A stretch of DNA of 64,000 nt from JACKBJ01 sp964549495. Its GTDB lineage: Bacteria > Chloroflexota > Anaerolineae > Epilineales > Epilineaceae. This document shows positions 52,425-60,825 of this stretch, piece after piece. A model generated the notes under the pieces. The model made no database searches. It saw only the letters and a program-made list of their open reading frames with translations, and was not told where the DNA came from. Made by a program: the position numbers and the translations under genes. The DNA lies in assembly GCA_964549495.1 (NCBI GenBank), contig CAZJWJ010000005.1, positions 1 through 64,000 on the forward strand, given 5' to 3'. Within the stretch, counting starts at the first letter, position 1, and each line of letters starts with the position of its first letter.

Positions 52425-53746
52425 GTGGCTTCGGCCTCCTGATCGGGGCCGGGATTATCGGCAAGGGGCGCTCGCGGGGCAAGCGAGGTCCCCCAGCTCA
52501 GGCGCAGCTCGGTGCCACCGGGGGCCGAGGCCAGCCGCAGCCCCGACTCGCTCTCCGAGACCGAGGGACCATCCTCCGGCGCTCTGGCGCCCAGTTGCAG
52601 CCGCAGCCACGAGGCCGATGCCGGGATGGCGGATCTGGCGATCAAGGCCTCGCCCGCCGCATGGGCCAGCAAGCCCATCGTCAGCCGGGCGTTGATCTCG
52701 CCCAAGGGATGGAAGCGCAAGCGACCCGCGGCATCACGGTAGCGCCAGGCATCGACACCGAAGGGCCCGCGATAGCCCGTGCGGGCCAGGGCGCGTCCTG
52801 CCGCGTCGAAGGCTTGTTCGAGCAGCGAGGCTTCGGCCGCGGTCAGTTGGCCGACGCGGGGCGCCAGGGGGCGCTCGGGCGATGGGCCGGCCGGCCCGGA
52901 GGTCGAATCCGCCCCCAGACCGATCGGCGCGCCGGGGCTCCAATCCAGTCCGCGAAAGCGGCCGTGGGCATCGCAGCGCAAGTGGTGCCCACCCAAACGG
53001 GCCGGCGCGCCCTCGTCGATCACGCCCACCAGGGCCCAGTCGTCTACCCGATCCATCCACGGTTCGAGGCAGAGCTGGCGATGCCGATCCAGGAGGCGCC
53101 GCGCGGCAGCCCGCTGGCCGGGTCGATGGTCGAGCTGGCCGCGGCCTCGAAGCCGATGCCGGCCCGCGGCCGACCAGGCGGCCTTGAGCACCCATGGCGC
53201 CGATTCGCCCTGCCGGTCGCGGAGCAGCTCGAGCCCCGAGTCGATCGCTTCGATGCTCTCGACCATACACGCGCCGGGTAACGCCCATCCGGCCTCCCGC
53301 GCGATGCGCAGCGCGAAGCCCCGATGGTTCACCGCGGCGGCCCGGTCCGGCGCGCATGGCGGGAGGGCGCGCAGCCGGTCGGCCATCGGCCGGCCAAGTC
53401 GCGCCGGACTCGGGGCGGGCGCGGGGGATGATCGTGCCCGCAGGCTGGCCACGGCATCGCTCTCCCCCCAGGCCAGGATCGGAGCGAGGGCCGGCAGCGC
53501 GCTCCAGGCGCCTTCGAGCACTCTCGGTGTGGGCAGCACCGGGTCCAGGGCCAGGGCCCGGGGCTTCCAGTGGCCCGGCAGCCAGAGCGCATCCTCCTCC
53601 TCGGCGGACAGAGCGCGCATCAGGCTGCCGGCAACCGCCGCGACTTCGGTCGCCCAGCCCCCGATCGGTGGCGGCGCGTCGAGAGGCTTGCCGATCGAGG
53701 CGCGGGCCCATTCGGACTCGCAGTCGAGGTTGGCGATCAGGAGCAT
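52421..53746 (-). CDS. ATP-grasp-like enzyme coupled to argH-argG
   Basis: The product (441 residues from ATG 53746; longer from a TTG at 53809) has the C-terminal half of an ATP-grasp fold: 'WVLKAAWSAAGRHRLRG' (Lys and nucleotide loop), 'LCLEPWMDRVDDWALVG', 'TGYRGPFGVDAWRYRD' and 'FHPLGEINARLTMGLLAHA', where the Glu and Asn should bind Mg-ATP. The N-terminal half is Pro/Ala/Arg-rich with 'MLLIANLDCESEWARA' at its start. ATP-grasp enzymes ligate carboxylates to amines or thiols. It overlaps argH by 4 bases, so the substrate may be an amino acid or an arginine intermediate. The assignment rests on motif order, not on a named family. Confidence 0.75.
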   Translation of the reverse strand: MLLIANLDCESEWARASIGKPLDAPPPIGGWATEVAAVAGSLMRALSAEEEDALWLPGHWKPRALALDPVLPTPRVLEGAWSALPALAPILAWGESDAVASLRARSSPAPAPSPARLGRPMADRLRALPPCAPDRAAAVNHRGFALRIAREAGWALPGACMVESIEAIDSGLELLRDRQGESAPWVLKAAWSAAGRHRLRGRGQLDHRPGQRAAARRLLDRHRQLCLEPWMDRVDDWALVGVIDEGAPARLGGHHLRCDAHGRFRGLDWSPGAPIGLGADSTSGPAGPSPERPLAPRVGQLTAAEASLLEQAFDAAGRALARTGYRGPFGVDAWRYRDAAGRLRFHPLGEINARLTMGLLAHAAGEALIARSAIPASASWLRLQLGARAPEDGPSVSESESGLRLASAPGGTELRLSWGTSLAPRAPLADNPGPDQEAEAT

Positions 53747-53837
53747 GTCGGGTTCCGCCGCTGTCGGTCGCGCGCCGCCCTGCCGCGCTGCCTCGAGACC
53801 GTCGGCCAACCCGGAAAAGAGGCGACGGACTCGCGGC

Positions 53838-54698
53838 TCACCTTGAATCCGTCGGCCGACCCTGCCCGCGGCGGCTGCGCTCGAGGCGATCGCGATCCGC
53901 CTCGTAGCCTTCCAGCCGGCGCAGGAAGTCCGGATCGATGCCGGCGGCCAGCCTGCCCTGCGGGTAGAAGTTCCGTCCGCGGGCGAGGCTGGGCCGCAGA
54001 GGCCAGTCGATGTGGTCGCAGAAGGCCTCCCACATCCCTCGATCGCTCGGCTTGAGGCGCTTCAGCCAGCGCCAGCCGAAGGCCACGTGCCGGCGCTCGT
54101 CCCGATGGACCTTGTCGATCACCGCGGCGGTGGCTTCGTCGCCGGCCTCGCGCGCGGCGGTAGCGTAGTCGACCGTATGGTCGAGATTGGCGTTCTCGAA
54201 GGTCAAGGCCATGGCGCAAACAAAATGCAGGGGCCGAGTCCACTGGGCGGCCTTGTTCCAAAAATAACCGGTCACCGGCAGGCTGCCGAAAGGACAACCG
54301 AGGTCGGCACAACGCGACATGTACATCCGCGTGTGGCGCTGTTCGTCGCCGAGGATCGTCAGCAGTTCGCGGCGGAAGTCCGGCGGCGCGTCGGGGTAGG
54401 CCAAGAGCGCCCAGGCGTAGAGTTCCGCGGCCTGCAGCTCGTGATTGGCCATCGCGTGCAGGATGCGCGCCCGCTGGTCCGGATCGCGCATGCCCTCGAT
54501 GCTCGGCGTCGATCGCGCGCGCCGAACATCGACGATCTCCAGCCCCTCGGGCCGGCCCGGGACCATCGGCAGCTCGCGCGGCGCAGCCCCTTCGTCCAGT
54601 AGGTCCTTCGGGGCCGGCGCCAGCTTCTCGACCATGCTCCGGCCGAGCACCACGCCTTCGGCGAATTGCCGCAGCGTCGCCACCTTCTCCCGCGTCAT
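53838..54698 (-). CDS. Ferritin-like di-iron protein (DUF455/MiaE-like)
   Basis: The 286-residue protein has two helical metal-site pairs of the ferritin-like superfamily: 'ANHELQAAELYAWALL' with 'LGDEQRHTRMYMSR' and 'NANLDHTVDYATA' with 'VHRDERRHVAFGWRWL'. Both DExRH motifs should ligate a di-iron centre. DUF455 proteins are related to MiaE tRNA hydroxylases and other oxygenases. The substrate is unknown. The ATG at 54698 is the first Met after the upstream gene's stop that keeps the family core; no clear ribosome site was seen. It lies between a HEAT-repeat gene and the ATP-grasp gene in the same direction. Confidence 0.78.
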   Translation of the reverse strand: MTREKVATLRQFAEGVVLGRSMVEKLAPAPKDLLDEGAAPRELPMVPGRPEGLEIVDVRRARSTPSIEGMRDPDQRARILHAMANHELQAAELYAWALLAYPDAPPDFRRELLTILGDEQRHTRMYMSRCADLGCPFGSLPVTGYFWNKAAQWTRPLHFVCAMALTFENANLDHTVDYATAAREAGDEATAAVIDKVHRDERRHVAFGWRWLKRLKPSDRGMWEAFCDHIDWPLRPSLARGRNFYPQGRLAAGIDPDFLRRLEGYEADRDRLERSRRGQGRPTDSR

Positions 54699-54778
54699 GC
54701 GATCGCGCGGGCCCGGGCGATCGGCCGGCTGGGCCAAGCCGGTAGCAGGGCGCGGTCGACCGACATCGCTCCGACGGC

Positions 54779-56032
54779 TCAGGTATGCGCCAGATAGGCC
54801 CTGGGGAAGACCTGCTTCTGCTCGTCGGTGCATAGATCGTAGATCCGGCGCTCCTCTTCGGTCAGCGGGCTGCCGGGCGAGAGGCTGATGGCGAGGATGA
54901 CCTCGAAGTCGGTGGGGACCGCCGCCAAGTCCTGCACGTAATGCCACCAATCCTGCAGCTGGGCGTACTCGTGCGGATCGACCATCAGGATCTTGGCGTT
55001 GTAGTCCTCACCCTCCTCGCGGGTCAAGAAGTGCGGCAGGGGCGGGGTGTCGCCCGGGCCGGGCACACGCCCGAAGAAGACCGCGCGGGCATCGCCGCCG
55101 GCGGCGGCCGCATCCCGCGCTTCCGCAAGAGCCGCGATCTGCTCCTCGGGCGTGTTGACCACCATCGCGTAGTGCAGGCTTCCCCAGCCCTTCAGCGACT
55201 GCTCGACGACCGGACGGCGCGTGGTCGCGATCTGGATCCCTCCGGAGCCGACCACGACGGTCAGATTATGGGGCGCCGAACGGATATGTTCGCAGGCGTA
55301 CTCGGTCAAGCGCAGTTCGGGATCCGCCATCAAGGGCGCATGCACCTCGATGGCCTTGGGTACCGCTTCGGACTCGGCCATGTAGCGGCGCACGTGCTCG
55401 GCCAAGGCCTTGTCCGCGCGCTCCATTCGCAGCCGCTCGAGGGCATCGATGGCCTTGGTGCGGCGCTCGGGATCGTTGAGCCGAAGATCATCGCTCAGGC
55501 GGTCGATGCCGAAAGCATCACCCAGCCGCGCCATGGCCGCGGCCGCGCGGATGTGGATCTCCAGCCCGTCCTCCTCTTCGCGATCATCCGCGTCGAGGCT
55601 CTCGCGCACGGCGTTGAGGCAGTCCTCGTCGCCGGTCACTCCCAGGATGTCCATCAGGCGTGCGCGGCGCATGCCGACGACGCTCAGGTCGAAGGCTTCG
55701 CGCTGCGCGGCGGCCGAGAGCTTGCTGCCATAGGTCGACAGGGCCTCGAGCACGGCATCGTCCCCGAAGTTCAGGTAGGCGTTCATCAAGGGGCGCATCC
55801 CGGTCGGTGTCGCCATCTCGGCCAGCCGCTCGGCGGCGCGGGCACGCCGCACGGGATTGTTCTGACCGAGCAATCGCACCAACTGCTTGGCCGACATCTG
55901 ATCGATGCCGTCGGACTCGGACTGCGCCTCCGGCGGGGCCTTTCCCGCGTCCGGACCTGAGCGCCTGGCGCCCGGACCGGATGCCTTGTCGGCTTTCTTG
56001 TCCCCGCCGAACAGCTTCTTGAGGAAGCCCAT
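54779..56032 (-). CDS. HEAT-repeat protein
   Basis: The 417-residue product starts MGFLKKLFGGDKK and has an Ala/Pro/Ser-rich segment, then several HEAT/armadillo-like helical repeats (residues ~45-240; for example 'NNPVRRARAAERLAEM', 'HIRAAAAMARLGDAFG' and 'ERRTKAIDALERLR'). The C-terminal part is of unknown fold ('YAMVVNTPEEQIAALAEA', 'TDFEVILAISLSPGSPLT'). A strong ribosome site AAGGAGGG precedes the ATG at 56032. It heads the minus-strand run leading to argG; it is probably a scaffold or adaptor protein. I do not recognise a named family. Confidence 0.7.
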   Translation of the reverse strand: MGFLKKLFGGDKKADKASGPGARRSGPDAGKAPPEAQSESDGIDQMSAKQLVRLLGQNNPVRRARAAERLAEMATPTGMRPLMNAYLNFGDDAVLEALSTYGSKLSAAAQREAFDLSVVGMRRARLMDILGVTGDEDCLNAVRESLDADDREEEDGLEIHIRAAAAMARLGDAFGIDRLSDDLRLNDPERRTKAIDALERLRMERADKALAEHVRRYMAESEAVPKAIEVHAPLMADPELRLTEYACEHIRSAPHNLTVVVGSGGIQIATTRRPVVEQSLKGWGSLHYAMVVNTPEEQIAALAEARDAAAAGGDARAVFFGRVPGPGDTPPLPHFLTREEGEDYNAKILMVDPHEYAQLQDWWHYVQDLAAVPTDFEVILAISLSPGSPLTEEERRIYDLCTDEQKQVFPRAYLAHT

Positions 56033-56145
56033 TCCTACCCTCCTTGGCACAGGCATGGATCGCGTGGCGAGAGCATAACCGAACTCGCCGACGGAGGCCA
56101 GCGGCGGTCCCACCTGCGCGCCGCTGCCGGCTCGAAACATATGGA

Positions 56146-56176
56146 CGGGCACATCCGTCGGCGACGGATGTGCCCG
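56146..56176. terminator. 14-bp hairpin after the HiPIP gene
   Basis: CGGGCACATCCGTC (56146-56159) pairs perfectly with GACGGATGTGCCCG (56163-56176) with a 3-base loop. It lies downstream of the HiPIP stop on the minus strand, where the following bases are TCCATATGTTTCG. It probably separates this gene from the HEAT gene. Confidence 0.7.
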
Positions 56177-56217
56177 GTCGGTCTATGACGGGATCAACGG
56201 GACGAGGCCCGGCCTCG

Positions 56218-56586
56218 CTAGCTGACCTTCTCGGCCCAGCTGCTGCACCAACCCTCGGGGTTGATCGGGCCGGGAACGACGAGACAGGTTCCGCAGCTGC
56301 CCTCGGTGTCGGGCACCTGGTACTGCTGGCAGTTCGTGCAGTTCTCGCCCTCGGTCTCCGACATCTCGACGTACTCCAGCGAGGTGCGGACCGCGACCTG
56401 GGACTCGTCGAGAGCCGAGACATCCGTGCAATCGAGGGCTGCGGTTTCGCCGCCACCCTCTCCTTCGCCCTCGCCGCCGCCCTCGCCGGGGCCGCAGGCA
56501 GTCAGGTAGCCAGCGCCGACCGTAGCCGCGCCGAGCACCGTGATGCGTTGAATGAATCGTCGTCGGTTCAGAATCGAATCGCTCAT
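56218..56586 (-). CDS. High-potential iron-sulfur protein (HiPIP), Tat/lipoprotein exported
   Basis: The 122-residue protein has a twin-arginine-type leader (NRRRFIQRITVLG) ending in a lipobox LTAC (Cys31), then a Gly/Glu-rich spacer. The HiPIP core has Cys83 and Cys86 ('NCTNCQQY'), Cys101 in 'CGTCLVVPGPI' and Cys114 in 'PEGWCSSW', matching CxxCxxY ... C ... GWC. One extra Cys98 lies beside Cys101. HiPIPs carry one [4Fe-4S] cluster at high redox potential and act as soluble or tethered electron carriers to oxidases or reaction centres. It has its own promoter with a perfect -35. GGGAGGAA precedes the start at 56586. Confidence 0.88.
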   Translation of the reverse strand: MSDSILNRRRFIQRITVLGAATVGAGYLTACGPGEGGGEGEGEGGGETAALDCTDVSALDESQVAVRTSLEYVEMSETEGENCTNCQQYQVPDTEGSCGTCLVVPGPINPEGWCSSWAEKVS

Positions 56587-56671
56587 GTTCTTCTTCCTCC
56601 CTGGGACCCATGTTCGGATCCATGGTACGGCCTGATTGCGGTCGCGCCCAAGGTATTGCGCGACGCTGCGG

Positions 56672-56701
56672 ATTATCGGTCAGGCCCGCGCGGGCTGTCA
56701 A
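56672..56701 (-). promoter_or_regulatory. Promoter of the HiPIP gene, TTGACA-18-GATAAT
   Basis: On the minus strand a perfect -35 TTGACA (56701 to 56696) and GATAAT (56677 to 56672) are separated by 18 bases. RNA would start near 56665, about 80 bases before the HiPIP start. Confidence 0.8.
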
Positions 56702-56716
56702 GTACTCGTTCTTGAC
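56697..56716. promoter_or_regulatory. Inverted repeat GTCAAG-N8-CTTGAC across both -35 boxes
   Basis: The 6-base arms (56697-56702 and 56711-56716) are perfect and each overlaps a -35 box: TTGACA for HiPIP and TTGACC for the lipoprotein. The two facing -35 hexamers may themselves make the symmetry; a dimeric regulator could still bind there and control both genes. Confidence 0.45.
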
Positions 56717-56741
56717 CCGGCACCCGACGGGCGCCTACCGT
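56712..56741 (+). promoter_or_regulatory. Promoter of the large lipoprotein, TTGACC-18-TACCGT
   Basis: TTGACC (56712-56717) is followed after 18 bases by TACCGT (56736-56741). The -10 is weak, so an activator may be needed. The start codon is at 56773. Confidence 0.5.
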
Positions 56742-56772
56742 AGGCATCTCGCCACCTGGATCGGAGTCCGAA

Positions 56773-58629
56773 ATGCGCCAATCCCGCTTCGTCTTGCTAT
56801 CGCTGCTGGTCGGGCTCTCCGCCGGCCAAATCGCCTGCCGCTCCGGGCCCGAGCCGAGCCGCGTGCCGACCCCCCATCTCGATGCGACGGACGAACCAGG
56901 GCCGGCGATCGGCCTCGAGGAATCTGAAATCGGCTTCGACCGGCAGGAAGGTCGGGTCCACGGACGGCTGCCGGCCGCCGGCGGCGGTCGGCTGCGGCTG
57001 GAAGGCGAGGGCTTCGTGCCAGCGCGGGAGCTGGATCTGGATGCCGAGGGCCGCTTCGAGGTCACCTCGGCGAGTGGATCGCTTCGGGGCGGGCAAGTCA
57101 TCAGCTTCACGCTGACCGGCGATCCCCCTGACGAAGCCTTCACCCGCTTGGTGCCCTATCTTCGGGTGTCGCTCCATCCGGGCGACGTGGTGGGCAGTAT
57201 GCAGCCCCGCGCACAGATCCGCCTGCGCCTGCTCGACGGGCCCGACGGCGCGAGCCTGGGAGACGGCCTGGCCATCGCCGGAGATCTGGGCCGCTTCAGC
57301 ACCTGGATCCTGGATGCGTCGGGCAAGCGGATCGTACCCCGGACCGGCCAGCGGCTGATCGCGGAGGATGGCTTCAGCCGCATCGAGTTGGACATTCCGG
57401 ACCTGCGAGCCCGCGAGAATCCGGACCTGGGGCAAATCGAAGGCTCGGGTCTGCCCGATGCCCTCATCGGGCTGGTCTCCTGGAATCCATGGTGGCCCGG
57501 ACTGTCCGGCTCGCCGGAAGGCCGGGTCGACCCGGCCGGCCGGTGGGCCCTGGATCCCGGCTTCGACTTGCAGCCGGCCACGCATTTCTATGTCACCGAA
57601 CACCTGCCGTCCGGCGATCAGCTCTACTCCTGCCGGCAGCTTCCCATGCTCTATGTCAGCCCGGGCCGCGCCCTGGTCGAGGTCCAGACGCTCTGGGAGG
57701 TGGAAGCCGAGTTGGAGCTGCTGCGCGAGGGGCGCACCATCGCCAACGCCACCGGCGGCGGCGCCTGGTCGGGCAACCTTGGCCTGATCTTGCGCGACGC
57801 CGCCGGCAATCCGGCTCCCACGCTACCGGGAGACCGCCTGCGCGCCCTGCTGGACGGCCGGCCGATCGAGCTGGAGGTGGGCCGGCTGGAGGCCGAGCTG
57901 AACCCCTCCTCGGGCCGCATCCTGGGCCGCGCGGCACCCGATGCCGAACTGGACCTGGCCCTGCCCGAACGCCCCTTGGAACGATGGACGCGGGCGGACG
58001 GTTCCGGGCGCTTCGAGCTGGACGCGAGCGAGTGGTTGGACGATGGCGGCCTGCGGCCGGGCGTCCGCATCGAGGTCTACCAGCGCACCCCCACCGGCCA
58101 CAACTTACGTCAGCGTTTCGAAGGCATCTTCCTCGAAGCGGGTCTCGGCGAAGGCAGTCTGGAAGGCCGTGCCCAAGCCGGTAGCCGGCTGGAGATCCGG
58201 CGCGAAACGCCAAACGGAGCGGTCGACGAGCTATCGGTCGACGTCGGACTCGATGGGCGCTGGCAAGCCCGGCTGCCCTCGGATGCCGAACTTCTCGCGA
58301 CCGGGGACCGGCTGCGCCTCCAGACCCCGAACGCCGCCTTGGCGGTCGAGCTACCCCAACTGGAGCTCGAGGTCGACGCCGACCGGCGCCGAGCGCGGGG
58401 GCTGGCGCCGGCCGATGCGCTGGTCGACCTGGCCGCCATCACCGCGACGGGCCAGCCGCCGACGCGGCTCTCGACCGACGCCGACGCCGGCGGCCGCTGG
58501 TCGGTCGATCTCCTGGATCGCGGCAACGGCCTGAGCGGCGTCGACCCGGCACGCCTCCAGGCCCTGGAGCTGGCCTGGCTCGACGACGGGCTGCGCATCT
58601 ATCGCCGGCTGGAACTCGATCCCCGCTGA
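56773..58629 (+). CDS. Large repeat-containing lipoprotein
   Basis: The 618-residue product has a lipoprotein signal ('SLLVGLSAGQIAC', lipid Cys22). The rest is beta-rich and made of recurring Gly-rich units such as 'VHGRLPAAGGGRLRLEGEG', 'RILGRAAPDAELDLALPE' and 'LEGRAQAGSRLEIRRETP', with a shared 'G-R-A-x-x-A/G-x-x-L' theme, like stacked Ig-like or carboxypeptidase-regulatory-type domains. No enzyme motif is visible. It is divergent from HiPIP and convergent with the VWA gene. It probably sits on the cell surface; binding partner unknown. Confidence 0.65.
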   Translation: MRQSRFVLLSLLVGLSAGQIACRSGPEPSRVPTPHLDATDEPGPAIGLEESEIGFDRQEGRVHGRLPAAGGGRLRLEGEGFVPARELDLDAEGRFEVTSASGSLRGGQVISFTLTGDPPDEAFTRLVPYLRVSLHPGDVVGSMQPRAQIRLRLLDGPDGASLGDGLAIAGDLGRFSTWILDASGKRIVPRTGQRLIAEDGFSRIELDIPDLRARENPDLGQIEGSGLPDALIGLVSWNPWWPGLSGSPEGRVDPAGRWALDPGFDLQPATHFYVTEHLPSGDQLYSCRQLPMLYVSPGRALVEVQTLWEVEAELELLREGRTIANATGGGAWSGNLGLILRDAAGNPAPTLPGDRLRALLDGRPIELEVGRLEAELNPSSGRILGRAAPDAELDLALPERPLERWTRADGSGRFELDASEWLDDGGLRPGVRIEVYQRTPTGHNLRQRFEGIFLEAGLGEGSLEGRAQAGSRLEIRRETPNGAVDELSVDVGLDGRWQARLPSDAELLATGDRLRLQTPNAALAVELPQLELEVDADRRRARGLAPADALVDLAAITATGQPPTRLSTDADAGGRWSVDLLDRGNGLSGVDPARLQALELAWLDDGLRIYRRLELDPR

Positions 58630-58666
58630 TCGCGGGGACCGAGCGGTTCGGACTCCAGACGGCCGG

Positions 58667-60577
58667 CTAGGGACAGCTATTGATCCGTCCGGCGATCTGG
58701 CGGTAGATGCCGGCCAAGTCCTCGCCATCCGGCGCGAAGTAGTAGTCCGCCGGCGCGCTGGCGGCCTCCAGCAACAGGTCGCGCAGGATGTCGTCCGGCA
58801 GCCCGAGCCCGATGGTGAAGACCCGCGTGCCGGCCGCCTTGGCCGCCTCGGCCACGCGGAGCACGCTGCATTCCTGGCGGTCGCAGCCGGGATGGTCGCT
58901 GCCCGGCCCGAAGGGCACCCGGTTGGGCAAGCCGTCGGTCAGGAGGATCATCACCGGATCGTTGCCGGCACGGCGCTGGCTGGCGTCGATGACCGTCTGC
59001 CCCTCGGCCAAGGCCAAATCGAGGCGCGTGCCTTGCGCCACGCCATCCAAGAGCCCGTCGACCGCCGCCATCGCGGCCGCGCGGTCCTCTGTGAGGCCGA
59101 TCGATGTCCATGCTCGGTCGTTGAAGCCGACCACGGCCACGCGATCACCACGGCCGCGCTCGTCGGGCTCCAGGCTCAGTTGGTCGACGAAGAGCCGCGC
59201 GGCTTCGATGGCCGCCTCGTGCTTGCTGCGGCCCAAGCGGGTCTCGCGGTACATCGAGGTCGACATGTCCAGGACCAGGACCGCGTCGGCGAACTGGAAC
59301 TCGGGGATGCAGACCTCTTCGTCCCAGGGGATCATCGGCAGGTAGATCTTGAAGATCGAGGGCGTCGGGGTGGCGCTGGGCAAGGGGGTCGCCGTCGGGG
59401 TCGCGCTGGGCAAGGGAGTGGCCGTCGGCGTGGGCGTCGGCGGCGGCGTCGGCGTGTTCGAAGCCGTCGGGGTCGGGGTCGGACAGAGGTCGACCACCTC
59501 CATGTCCAGCTCCGGAGCCTGCAAGCGCTGTACCAAGCGGCCGCTGTCGACCACGGTCAGCTCGCCCTTGATCTTGGCCGGCCCCAGCTCCTCGGGCTTG
59601 ACCTCGTAGGTGACGGTATAGGTCTGCAGGGCCTCCGGAGCCTCCCAGTTCCAGGTCAGGACCGTGCCGCCCTCCTCGCCCGCAGAGACCTCCGGCTCGC
59701 CGCCGGTCGCGCTCTCCTCGATGTATCGCAGGCCGGCCGGCAGCACTTGAGTCAGGTGCATCGATCGCACGTCGGCCCCGCGCGGGAAGTCCTTCATCTC
59801 GTCCTGGACCATCCGGCGCAGCTTGCCCGACTCGCTGTACTCGGTGTAGTTCCGCCGCTCCCGCGGCATCTCGGGCGCCACACGACAGTACCAACTGCCC
59901 GGCTCCATCGGGCAGCCGATCATCAGGTTGGCGTCCCGTTTGAGCGTTTGCGCGGCGCGCAGCATCGCCTGGCGCTGTTCTTCGTAATGGCTCTTGGTGT
60001 AGGCGTACATGATGACGATCTCGCAAGGCGTGTCATCGGACTCCCTGCGAGCTGCATCGAGCTCGCGACGGGCGAGATTCGCCGCCCGTTCGACCGCTCC
60101 GTTCGGATTGTAGGAATTGTCCGCAGTCAGCTTGGCATAGACCTGCTCCACGCGATCGGTGAGCGCTTGCTTGGTCTGCGCACCGTTGTTGTCGTACTCG
60201 ACGAGGGCCGCGCGCAGCGGCGTGTCAGGATCCAGATAGCGGTCGGCCCAGCGCTCGATCTCCTGCAGCGCCTTGCGCGACTCCTGCTCCTGCCAGCGAT
60301 TCTGCGGCGTGTCGATGTGCACGAATATCACGTGCACCCCGCCCGGGCAGACCGGACATTGGGGCTCGACGGCCACCGTGATCTTGTTGGTGGCGCAGAT
60401 CGAGACCTCGTCGGTGGTCATGGTGTTGGTGATCCCGCCGCCGCATTGACCCACCCGGGGTCCGGGCGGCTGGGCGGCCGGCGCGGCATCGGCCGGCGTT
60501 GGCATCCAGCGCAAGGCGACCAAGCTCAGACCGCATAGAACAGCGAAGAGCGCAAGGGCTCGCATCCACGAAGGCAT
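58667..60577 (-). CDS. Secreted von Willebrand factor A-domain protein
   Basis: The 636-residue protein begins with a signal peptide (~residues 6-31). An N-terminal VWA-like region ('HVIFVHIDTPQNRWQEQES', 'AALVEYDNNGAQTKQALTD') is followed by a beta domain ('TYTVTYEVKPEELG'), a long Thr/Pro linker, then FKIYLPMIPW and a C-terminal VWA domain. In that domain the MIDAS is intact: 'VLVLDMSTSM' (DxSxS), then Thr in 'VAQGTRLDLAL' and 'ILLTDGLPN'. VWA domains bind proteins or matrix through the metal site. The ATG at 60577 starts the signal peptide with GGGAG just upstream. It is convergent with the large lipoprotein. Confidence 0.83.
   Translation of the reverse strand: MPSWMRALALFAVLCGLSLVALRWMPTPADAAPAAQPPGPRVGQCGGGITNTMTTDEVSICATNKITVAVEPQCPVCPGGVHVIFVHIDTPQNRWQEQESRKALQEIERWADRYLDPDTPLRAALVEYDNNGAQTKQALTDRVEQVYAKLTADNSYNPNGAVERAANLARRELDAARRESDDTPCEIVIMYAYTKSHYEEQRQAMLRAAQTLKRDANLMIGCPMEPGSWYCRVAPEMPRERRNYTEYSESGKLRRMVQDEMKDFPRGADVRSMHLTQVLPAGLRYIEESATGGEPEVSAGEEGGTVLTWNWEAPEALQTYTVTYEVKPEELGPAKIKGELTVVDSGRLVQRLQAPELDMEVVDLCPTPTPTASNTPTPPPTPTPTATPLPSATPTATPLPSATPTPSIFKIYLPMIPWDEEVCIPEFQFADAVLVLDMSTSMYRETRLGRSKHEAAIEAARLFVDQLSLEPDERGRGDRVAVVGFNDRAWTSIGLTEDRAAAMAAVDGLLDGVAQGTRLDLALAEGQTVIDASQRRAGNDPVMILLTDGLPNRVPFGPGSDHPGCDRQECSVLRVAEAAKAAGTRVFTIGLGLPDDILRDLLLEAASAPADYYFAPDGEDLAGIYRQIAGRINSCP
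59364..59423 (-). repeat. 30-base direct repeat in the VWA protein linker
   Basis: Two 30-base units (59364-59393 and 59394-59423), nearly identical, encode the repeated PLPSATPTAT part of the Thr/Pro linker. Slippage here would change linker length in-frame. Confidence 0.8.
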
Positions 60578-60825
60578 CGATCCACTCCCTCTCTCGCCGT
60601 CGCCGGGCGGGTCGATGCCCGCGGGACCGATCGACATCGGATCCCCGGGGCACGACTCTGGCGCATCCAGCGGCGGCACCATATCGGCGTTTGCGAAGCA
60701 CGGCATCCGGTCGCATCCTATCGCAGCCCGTCCAGGAGAGCCAGTCCGCATGCAGCGCAAGACGATGCATGTCCCGGCGACATCCGGCTGGCGGCAGCAA
60801 TCCGACCAGGAGCCTTAACACGCCA

